64,000 nucleotides of DNA from Thomasclavelia cocleata. Its GTDB lineage: Bacteria; Bacillota_I; Bacilli_A; Erysipelotrichales; Coprobacillaceae. Under the pieces are notes generated by a model. The model saw only the letters and a program-made list of their open reading frames with translations. It did no database searches and was not told the origin of the DNA. The number at the start of each line of letters is the position of its first letter. The first letter of the stretch is position 1. The translations under genes and the position numbers were made by a program. Location: NCBI RefSeq assembly GCF_900102365.1, contig NZ_FOIN01000002.1, forward strand, positions 1-64,000, in the 5' to 3' direction. This document shows, one piece after another, positions 56,110 to 64,000 of the stretch.

Positions 56110-56678
56110 AATTTACAACCAATTAAAATTGTCATTGCTAAAAAACCTCCAACTAACCCACCTAAATGTCCAGCCTTAGAAACCTGACGATTAAAAAAAG
56201 TAAAAGCTATATTTATAGCAATAATATACATATATGATTTAAGCAGCACATAAAAACCGCCTCCAACAAAAACCCCAAGTGATATCATAGCTCCTAAAAA
56301 ACCATAAAAAATCCCACTAGCACCTAACGTTACTGTATCATAAGCATTAATAAACTTTTTACCTTGATAATAACAAGCCCCACTAGTTGCAATACAACTA
56401 ATTAAAACTAAATAAAGATACTGCCCAGTTCCTAAAAGAGGTTCAAAAAACTGCCCTCCTAAATAATATATACTATAAACATTCATAAAAATATGTACAA
56501 TATCAACATGTACAAAATTTGCTGTTATAAAACGCCAATATTCCTTTCTCACATCAACTCGCGGCATATAAAATGCCCCATATTTAATAGCTAAAGATAC
56601 TTTATCATCACTCTTATCAATAAAATTAATAATCAAAAAGACAATTATGGAAATAAGTATAATCATATTTGTTATCAT
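56097..56678 (-). CDS. Rhomboid-family intramembrane serine protease
   Basis: 193 residues with about six transmembrane helices. Catalytic Ser121 in TLGASGIFYG and His171 in AGHLGGLVGG, plus the HVDIVHIFMN helix near residue 57, are the rhomboid signature. It cleaves transmembrane substrates within the membrane. The gene starts directly after the stop of the Ig-like gene, which could be a functional partner. Confidence 0.92.
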   Translation of the reverse strand: MITNMIILISIIVFLIINFIDKSDDKVSLAIKYGAFYMPRVDVRKEYWRFITANFVHVDIVHIFMNVYSIYYLGGQFFEPLLGTGQYLYLVLISCIATSGACYYQGKKFINAYDTVTLGASGIFYGFLGAMISLGVFVGGGFYVLLKSYMYIIAINIAFTFFNRQVSKAGHLGGLVGGFLAMTILIGCKLWLF

Positions 56679-57479
56679 TTAACGCCCTGCCTTTTCTGAC
56701 TTTACAACTGTTACTCTTCTAGTTCTTTGTAAAGTACGTCCCTTATCATTTGTAACTGAATAAATAACTTCATACTCACCTATTTCATTAGTGTTAACAT
56801 TATTTTTCAATATTTTTATTTTTGTAGTAATATTATTACCATTACCATCAGTAGCCACAACTCCATCCAATGGATCAAAAAGACTCCCCTTCAAAATTTC
56901 CATATTATCTATCCCAGTTAAAGTTGGTTTATTACCATTTTCACCAGCAACAATTTTAACTCTTAATGTCGCAGACTGGTTCCCAGCCTTGTCTTCTACC
57001 ACGATCCATTCTACATAAGAACCTTTTTCCTTGAAAATTTTATATGTGTTTTTTTCTCCGTCATCATCTTTAAAATATGCTGTAATCTCTGAATTATCTT
57101 CCACTTTTTCAATCAAATCAATTGCATAAACTTCAGTGTTTAACATCACATTAAATATTGAGGCTTTTAAAGTAACAACAGGTTTCGTAGTATCAACAAT
57201 TCTTATATAAAAAGGATAATCTATTCCTAAATATGTTGCAGACACTTTATAAAGCCCTATTTCATTCTTTAATTCCGAAAAATTTAAAACTACTTGTGAC
57301 AAAATAGTTTCATTAGCATTTATGTAATGCTGTGGAGCTGTTGATATTTCACTACCATATTCATATATAAAAGTATCTCGTTTAATTGTTAAAGGGGTAA
57401 TATTAAAAGCACAAATAATCATAATCGCATTAATAAAAACAAAAAATACTAATACAACTGCAACTATCCGATTCTTCAT
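56679..57479 (-). CDS. Membrane-anchored protein with DUF5011-type Ig-like domains
   Basis: 266 residues. An N-terminal hydrophobic anchor (about 5-28) is followed by an extracellular region of Ig-like beta domains: a VEDNS-type domain near 125-185 with EDKAGNQSATLRVKIV and a DUF5011-like domain near 190-262 with DPLDGVVATDGNGNNIT and GEYEVIYSVTNDKG. Probably a surface-exposed binding or spacer protein. First gene of the operon with rhomboid and DUF188; it might be a rhomboid substrate, which is speculation. Confidence 0.75.
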   Translation of the reverse strand: MKNRIVAVVLVFFVFINAIMIICAFNITPLTIKRDTFIYEYGSEISTAPQHYINANETILSQVVLNFSELKNEIGLYKVSATYLGIDYPFYIRIVDTTKPVVTLKASIFNVMLNTEVYAIDLIEKVEDNSEITAYFKDDDGEKNTYKIFKEKGSYVEWIVVEDKAGNQSATLRVKIVAGENGNKPTLTGIDNMEILKGSLFDPLDGVVATDGNGNNITTKIKILKNNVNTNEIGEYEVIYSVTNDKGRTLQRTRRVTVVKSEKAGR

Positions 57480-57814
57480 AAAATCACCTACTCCCTATAA
57501 CTAATTATAACATCTTTATATAAAAATTGCGTCAATTATGCTAATGAATATTCACGAACTATATTATGCCTTTTATCCATAAAAATCAATCACATTTAAA
57601 CATAATTAATAAATTTTAAAAATATAAATTATCAAGAAAATTGTTTATATCTTACCAATATTAATAATCTGTTATTTTAAACAATCCACACTCAAAAAAA
57701 CAACAAATATTTACTGTTATATCCCCTTGTTTCACAAACATATTTAAACTTCAGATCTGGCTTTGACGAGCATCATACCAATTACAATTCATAATACCCT
57801 TATATTAACAATCA
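57480..57814. other. Gene-free stretch upstream of the Ig-like/rhomboid operon
   Basis: A TATAAT at about 57505-57510 on the minus strand with a TTGACG about 20 bp upstream is a possible promoter for the operon. The rest shows no feature. Confidence 0.4.
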
Positions 57815-57841
57815 TCAAAAAAGAACAGTTAAAACTGTTCT
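57815..57841 (-). terminator. Terminator overlapping the gltX stop codon
   Basis: AGAACAGTT / AACTGTTCT perfect stem with TTTTT tail on the minus strand; the TAA at 57831-57829 lies at the loop. Confidence 0.85.
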
Positions 57842-59268
57842 AATCTTGATAACACTTTTTCTTTACCTAATAAACAAATCGAACTAGCCAAATCAGGACC
57901 ATGCATAATACCTGTTGTTGCTATTCTTAATGGCATATATAGCATTTTACCACGTACCTTAGCTTCTTTTTGTGTTGCTTTTATACACATTTGAATACTT
58001 TCTTTTGTAAACTCATCCAAGTTAGCTAATTGATTTTTAAATACTTTCAAAGTATTTGGAATACTTTCATCTTGCATAAATTCTTTTGCTTCGTCATTTA
58101 AATTTAATTCATCATTAAAAAATAAATCAACTAATCCAACAATTTCTTTTCCATAAGATAATTGATCATGATATGTAGCCACTAACATATTTATCCATTC
58201 ATCACTTCTATTTGATAAATCATAAGCTTTTTCTAAAAATGGTTTACATAGATCAATTACATTTTCTAATGATCTATCTTTAATATAACGATTATTAACC
58301 CATGTCAACTTATCCTTATCAAACATTGAAGGTGATTTAGACAATCTATTTTCACTAAATTCTTTAATTAGTTCTTCCTTAGTAAAAATCTCTTTTTCCC
58401 CCTCTGGTGACCAACCAAGTAACGCCATAAAATTAAACATTGCATCAGGTAAATATCCCTCATCTTTATATTGAGAAACAAATTGCATAATACTTTCATC
58501 TCTCTTTGACAATTTCTTTCTTTGTTCATTAACAATCAAAGTCATATGTCCATATGTAGGTGGTGTCCATCCAAGCATTTCATAAATCATCATTTGCTTA
58601 GGAGTATTACTTAAATGCTCCTCACCTCTAAAAACATGTGTAATATCCATTGTATGATCATCAATAACTACTGCATAGTTATAAGTAGGAATGCCATTAG
58701 CTTTGACTAAAACCCAATCACCTATATCATCTGATTCAAATGAAACATGACCACGAATCATATCATTAAATTCATAAGTTTTACCAGCAGGAACTTTAAC
58801 TCTAATCGTATAAGGTATACCAGCAGCCTCTTTTTCCTTCACCTCTTCTGGGGTTAAGTCTCGACATTTACGATTATACATTGGTGCTACACCAGCATTA
58901 ACCTGACGTTCATGTTCTTTATCTAACTCTTCTGGTGTACAAAAACATTTATACGCAAGACCACGATCTAATAATTCTTGTGTATATTTTTGATAAATAT
59001 CTAAACGCTCCATTTGACGATATGGCGCATATTTTGGATTAGGATTTAATGGCGATTCATCTGGAACAATCCCTAGCCATGCCAGATTATCCAACTGACT
59101 AGCTTCGCCTCCATCAATATTTCTTTCCACATCAGTATCTTCTAAACGAAAAATGAAATCTCCTTGATGATGTTTTGCAAATAAATAATTAAATAATGCT
59201 GTTCTTGCACCACCAATATGTAAATGTCCAGTAGGACTAGGCGCATATCTTACTCTTACTTTTTCCAT
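57829..59268 (-). CDS. gltX: Glutamyl-tRNA synthetase
   Basis: 479 residues, full length. The class I HIGH motif is [18 protein letters not shown] near residue 10, and the KMSKS motif is KLSKRDES near 250; the Rossmann and anticodon-binding regions are intact. It charges tRNA-Glu (and tRNA-Gln in bacteria using the amidotransferase route). It starts one base after the ispF stop, with its AAAGGA site inside the end of ispF. Confidence 0.97.
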   Translation of the reverse strand: MEKVRVRYAPSPTGHLHIGGARTALFNYLFAKHHQGDFIFRLEDTDVERNIDGGEASQLDNLAWLGIVPDESPLNPNPKYAPYRQMERLDIYQKYTQELLDRGLAYKCFCTPEELDKEHERQVNAGVAPMYNRKCRDLTPEEVKEKEAAGIPYTIRVKVPAGKTYEFNDMIRGHVSFESDDIGDWVLVKANGIPTYNYAVVIDDHTMDITHVFRGEEHLSNTPKQMMIYEMLGWTPPTYGHMTLIVNEQRKKLSKRDESIMQFVSQYKDEGYLPDAMFNFMALLGWSPEGEKEIFTKEELIKEFSENRLSKSPSMFDKDKLTWVNNRYIKDRSLENVIDLCKPFLEKAYDLSNRSDEWINMLVATYHDQLSYGKEIVGLVDLFFNDELNLNDEAKEFMQDESIPNTLKVFKNQLANLDEFTKESIQMCIKATQKEAKVRGKMLYMPLRIATTGIMHGPDLASSICLLGKEKVLSRLEQF

Positions 59269-59269
59269 T

Positions 59270-59752
59270 TTAAAATCCTTTCTTTTTTAACATAACCACG
59301 CATTGACTAACCACACCCTCTTGGCGTCCAATAAAACCTAGTTTTTCACCACGTGTCGCTTTAATATTAACATCAGCAATATTACATTTTAAAATATTAC
59401 TAATATTTTCTTTCATTTTCTGAATATGGGGTGCCATTTTAGGTTTTTCAATTATAATAATTGCATCAAGATTATTTATCTCATAGCCATGTGCTGACAT
59501 CATTTCATATGTTTTTTCTAATAAGATTAATGAACTTATACCTTTATACTGGTCATCTGTATCACTAAAATGTTTTCCAATATCGCCTAAGCCTAAAGCC
59601 CCTATAATACTTTCAATAATCGCATGACATAGAACATCTGCATCACTATGACCTAATAATCCATACTCAAAATCAATTTCTACCCCACCTAAAATTAGTT
59701 TTCTATTTGCCACCAATTGATGAATATCTATTGACTGTCCAATTCGATACAT
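59270..59752 (-). CDS. ispF: 2-C-methyl-D-erythritol 2,4-cyclodiphosphate synthase
   Basis: 160 residues, full length. [10 protein letters not shown] gives metal ligands Asp9 and His11; [15 protein letters not shown] gives His43; SDTDDQYKG and [15 protein letters not shown] complete the family pattern. It makes the cyclic diphosphate in the non-mevalonate isoprenoid pathway. GGGGTGAG precedes the ATG. It forms an operon with gltX. Confidence 0.96.
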   Translation of the reverse strand: MYRIGQSIDIHQLVANRKLILGGVEIDFEYGLLGHSDADVLCHAIIESIIGALGLGDIGKHFSDTDDQYKGISSLILLEKTYEMMSAHGYEINNLDAIIIIEKPKMAPHIQKMKENISNILKCNIADVNIKATRGEKLGFIGRQEGVVSQCVVMLKKKGF

Positions 59753-59807
59753 TTTCTCACCCCTTCACGCCATATTCTAGCACAATCGCCTTGTATATTC
59801 TAGGGAA

Positions 59808-59840
59808 TTTTAAAAGAACTCTTTTTAACCGAGTTCCTTT
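59808..59840 (-). terminator. Terminator overlapping the end of the 233-residue membrane protein gene
   Basis: AAAGGAACTC / GAGTTCTTT stem with one wobble; the TAA stop is in the loop. The T tail is short. Confidence 0.65.
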
Positions 59841-60526
59841 TTTACCTTATTCTTACGTCGATCTTCTTTTAAATACTCAGCCATCCCTACTATTGAAGCA
59901 CCAGCTAAATCTAACATTAAATCCTTCATTGTATCATTTAAAGCCTCATGTCCTAACAACGGCTCATCTTCTTTACCATATAAAGTTCCTCTAGTCGACT
60001 TCATATACTGCTGATTATTTGTACCAAAAATATCATCAACCAAATATTCACCAATTTCCCATATGGCACCTAAAGCCAGTGAAAACAGTACTACACTTAC
60101 ACAAATATACATATGGCCCATTGACAAATTAATACTATCTCTCTTAACAAAATAATCTATTAATACAAAACCAACATATGCCAAAATAATCCCTGAAAAA
60201 GCATGTAGAATTGAATCCCAAACAGGAATCTTTTTATAAAAATCAAAAACATCCCCTAAAACAAAACCACAAAACGCAAATATTGTTAAAGATGTCTCTA
60301 ACATGATTGGTATTTTTAACCCTAATTTATCTTTAAGGTGATCTGGTAAAATAATTATTCCCATCATCAATAATAACTGTACAATCGAAAATATTAAACG
60401 TCTAATTTTTTTACTATCATCGACAATAAACAAAAATACTATAGCCGCAATTAACATAATCATCGTTAAAGTACAAATAATAGTTTTTATTATTTTAAGC
60501 CTTTTAGTTGATTTAGTCTCTAACAT
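59825..60526 (-). CDS. Multi-pass membrane protein of the DUF2238/YjdF-like type
   Basis: 233 residues from ATG 60526, with GGAGG 8-9 nt upstream. About six hydrophobic segments. PVWDSILHAFSGIILAYVGF near 105 and LGAIWEIGEYLVDDIFG near 165 are conserved motifs of this membrane family, and TMKDLMLDLAGASIVG lies near the end. The function is unknown. Single gene with its own terminator. Confidence 0.72.
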   Translation of the reverse strand: MLETKSTKRLKIIKTIICTLTMIMLIAAIVFLFIVDDSKKIRRLIFSIVQLLLMMGIIILPDHLKDKLGLKIPIMLETSLTIFAFCGFVLGDVFDFYKKIPVWDSILHAFSGIILAYVGFVLIDYFVKRDSINLSMGHMYICVSVVLFSLALGAIWEIGEYLVDDIFGTNNQQYMKSTRGTLYGKEDEPLLGHEALNDTMKDLMLDLAGASIVGMAEYLKEDRRKNKVKKELG

Positions 60527-60712
60527 CCTAATATCCTCCATAATTTATTGTATTATAACAAAATCTTTTAAAAAATCCCATTAATAAATAATAAACAAGT
60601 TATTAATTCAATAAATTATATCTAAAATATCAATCTTTATTACCATGAATTCATTATAAATATATAAATTTTTTTAATTCCTTTCCAATTCTATATAAAT
60701 ATAGATCTAAAC

Positions 60713-62329
<1,617 letters not shown>

Positions 62330-62343
62330 TTATGTTTTATATC

Positions 62344-62371
62344 AAAATAAAAACGCCTTCTTTTAGAAGAC
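62344..62371 (-). terminator. Attenuator terminator in the pyrG leader
   Basis: On the minus strand GTCTTCT (62371-62365), AAA, AGAAGGC (62361-62355), then TTTTTATTTT. The 5' arm is pyrimidine-rich, so it could pair with extra G residues added at the RNA 5' end. Confidence 0.8.
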
Positions 62372-62379
62372 ATTTAATT

Positions 62380-62418
62380 GCCCTCTTACATTTTACCAAC
62401 TTTTTATTATCTAGGCAA
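62380..62418 (-). promoter_or_regulatory. pyrG promoter with GGGC start site
   Basis: TTGCCT (62418-62413), 17 bp, TAAAAT (62395-62390) on the minus strand. Seven bases further the transcript would start with GGGC at 62383-62380, the initial sequence needed for reiterative G addition at Gram-positive pyrG promoters. Confidence 0.78.
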
Positions 62419-62440
62419 TAATTTTTTTTCATCATAATAT

Positions 62441-62530
62441 AAAATAAAAGAAGGCGTGGGGAACACCTTCCATATGTATAGGTCGTTCTTGGGGAAGAAG
62501 GGGGGGTGACCTATACTTATATATTATCTT
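62441..62530 (-). ncRNA. Candidate small RNA 2: C-rich hairpin plus terminator
   Basis: On the minus strand a 9-bp stem GTATAGGTC / GACCTATAC (62516-62508, 62484-62476) encloses an eight-base C-rich bulge and an inner TTCTT/AAGAA stem with a CCCC loop. It is followed by a terminator GAAGGTGT-TCCCC-ACGCCTTC (62470-62450) with a TTTTATTTT tail, whose loop is also C-rich. A promoter could be TTGTAC/CATAAT (62600-62573) with 16 bp spacing. C-rich loops are typical of RNAs that bind Shine-Dalgarno sequences. Boundaries are approximate. Confidence 0.5.
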
Positions 62531-62596
62531 GTCTTGACGACATATGTAATAATATAAAATAAATATGAACGGATTATGAACTTTACAGTAAATTGT

Positions 62597-62680
62597 ACAA
62601 AAAAAGAAACAATTTCTTGTTTCTTTTTTGGCATAGGTGATTATATGGGAGAGGGGTCACCTATGCAAGTATTATTGTCT
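62597..62680 (-). ncRNA. Candidate small RNA 1: C-rich hairpin plus terminator
   Basis: On the minus strand GCATAGGTGA / TCACCTATGC (62666-62657, 62640-62631), a perfect 10-bp stem, has a 16-base loop starting CCCCTCTCCC. A terminator AAAAAAGAAACA / TGTTTCTTTTTT (62600-62629) follows directly. The stem sequence is related to that of the second unit 150 bp downstream. It could instead be the 3' end of the 62724 gene transcript. No clear own promoter was seen. Confidence 0.45.
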
Positions 62681-62723
62681 TTCTTTTACATAACCATAAT
62701 ACATATATGAATATACCTTATTT

Positions 62724-63977
62724 TCATTTAATTGTCAATATATTATAAATATTTTTAGTAATAATTGTACCATTAATCCTTTGGTATTCTTTTTCCAGAT
62801 AATTCTGGTAAGTCCCTGGAGAAATTATACCATTCAAATCAATTATATCCATTCCAGCTTTTCCCATAATCGTTTCTGCAAGCTTTACACAATTAGATCC
62901 TAAAACAAAATAAGTTTTAAAACGCCCTTTTTTAAATTTATAAAATTTTGTTTTAGTACGTAAATATAATTTACTAGCATAATCATTACAATCATCTTTA
63001 TTTTTATATGAATGTGGATACCATTGATAAGTATTCTCAAATATTTTTCTAATCTCTGCCTTTACACTTTCTAATTGTTTTGCAGTTAAACGTACACCAT
63101 AACTAAAAATAGTTTTTTTATCTACTTCTATACAAAAAGGAATATAACTTTCTCTTGGAGCAACAAATATAACACCATCACCAATTGATTCACACAATCT
63201 AATTGAATCATAATCATAATTACCATATGAAATAACATTATTATCAATACAAATATCACAATGCCCAATTGTTCCAAACCCATCTGGACTAACATGTATA
63301 AATATCTCTACATTTGCATGATCATGATCATCTAAAAACTTTTCTTTAGGCTCTACTGCTAAACGTTCATTAATATAATCCATCATTACTTTAGGAATAA
63401 TTGCTGATATAAAAATTGGAACAGGTATCCGAATTCTACGCTTTAAACTATCCTTATGTTGCTGTGGAACTACAGTAAAAACGCCATCAATAACATAGTT
63501 TATTCCTAAAAATAAACCATATACACCAATAAAAATCATCATTACATTCGCATCAACATATCGCCCCAAAAACAATGCTAATCCATATATTATTAAAAAT
63601 ATCGCTCCACATAAAACTGGAAAACGTCGATCAACTTTATCCTTTTTATAATTAAGATAAGTGATAAACTTAACAACTCCGTTTAAAGTAATATATAAAG
63701 CAAAAATTGCAAATAATAATCTTATTGGAATAGTTGTATAAATAATAATAAAAAAACCTATCACAATATTAATAATAATATTAAATAAATCCCCTTTTAA
63801 ATGCCTCTTAATAAAAACCCCTAATCCATGAAACCCATTTATAATTAAAATCCATCCTAAGACATCAAATACACGCATTAAAAAATTATCACGTTGAATA
63901 ATCGCCATAGTTGAAATAACAATCAGAATTAGACCCAAAACACAATAATAAACTGAATTGTAAATATTTCGTTTCAC
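62724..63977 (-). CDS. DUF308/HdeD-like membrane protein with C-terminal papain-like (permuted NlpC/P60-like) region
   Basis: 417 residues from GTG 63977, with AAAGGAGG 6-7 nt upstream. The first about 170 residues hold six transmembrane helices in the HdeD/DUF308 pattern. The soluble C-terminal part (about 220-400) has HVSPDGFGTIGHCDICIDNN with His239 and later YFVLGSNCVKLAE with Cys363. A His before and an N-C motif after is the layout of permuted NlpC/P60 or LRAT-like hydrolases. That assignment is an inference; the function is unknown. Confidence 0.65.
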   Translation of the reverse strand: MKRNIYNSVYYCVLGLILIVISTMAIIQRDNFLMRVFDVLGWILIINGFHGLGVFIKRHLKGDLFNIIINIVIGFFIIIYTTIPIRLLFAIFALYITLNGVVKFITYLNYKKDKVDRRFPVLCGAIFLIIYGLALFLGRYVDANVMMIFIGVYGLFLGINYVIDGVFTVVPQQHKDSLKRRIRIPVPIFISAIIPKVMMDYINERLAVEPKEKFLDDHDHANVEIFIHVSPDGFGTIGHCDICIDNNVISYGNYDYDSIRLCESIGDGVIFVAPRESYIPFCIEVDKKTIFSYGVRLTAKQLESVKAEIRKIFENTYQWYPHSYKNKDDCNDYASKLYLRTKTKFYKFKKGRFKTYFVLGSNCVKLAETIMGKAGMDIIDLNGIISPGTYQNYLEKEYQRINGTIITKNIYNILTIK

Positions 63978-64000
63978 CTAATCCCTCCTTTGATATATTA

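Overview
The window looks like chromosomal DNA of a low-GC, Gram-positive gut Firmicute. The long intergenic stretches are very AT-rich, Shine-Dalgarno sites are strong (AGGAGG type), and transcripts end in intrinsic terminators. Large secreted, cell-wall-anchored glycosidases carry F5/8-type-C and FIVAR modules. Together with DUF4250, QueT, mannose-family PTS and WYL-regulator genes this suggests Erysipelotrichia/Coprobacillaceae (Clostridium ramosum-like), but the species is inferred and was not checked by any search.

Region 1 (1-38.2 kb) is a host-glycan degradation island. Five giant surface proteins lie on the minus strand: a GH20 hexosaminidase cut by the left edge, a metallophosphoesterase, a GH123-like plus sialidase-like fusion, a GH36-like alpha-N-acetylgalactosaminidase/alpha-galactosidase, and a GH84 beta-N-acetylglucosaminidase. 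All that can be read to the end finish in FIVAR repeats and a KTGD-type sorting signal. Between them lie a WYL regulator with an unknown partner, an Lrp-aminotransferase pair, a lactonase/AIM24/AraC group, and two decayed group II introns, each just downstream of a gene terminator.

Region 2 (30-46 kb) is the cytoplasmic half. It holds GatY/KbaY and GatZ/KbaZ tagatose-bisphosphate aldolase subunits, NagA, AgaS, a mannose-family PTS (IIA with AgaS; IIB, IIC and IID in a separate minus-strand operon) and a YajC-like protein. The inferred route is: surface enzymes free GalNAc/GlcNAc, the PTS imports and phosphorylates it, NagA deacetylates, AgaS deaminates/isomerises, and the aldolase cleaves tagatose bisphosphate. 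The tagatose-6-phosphate kinase is not in the window.

Region 3 (46-64 kb) is mostly housekeeping: QueT, DUF1905, a thioredoxin-like lipoprotein, CarB, DUF1003, GH25 lysozyme, threonine deaminase, DUF4250, a Cof-type HAD, a DUF188-rhomboid-Ig-like operon, GltX, IspF, a membrane protein, CTP synthase, and a DUF308 membrane protein with a possible papain-like tail.

The most interesting signals are regulatory RNAs. The GH84 gene has a promoter followed by a near-consensus BglG/LicT-type RAT antiterminator overlapping an intrinsic terminator. The carB gene lies behind a promoter, a 28-codon ORF and a terminator. The pyrG leader starts with GGGC and has a pyrimidine-rich terminator arm, as in reiterative-transcription control. 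Upstream of pyrG are two tandem hairpin-plus-terminator units with C-rich loops that look like a pair of related small RNAs.
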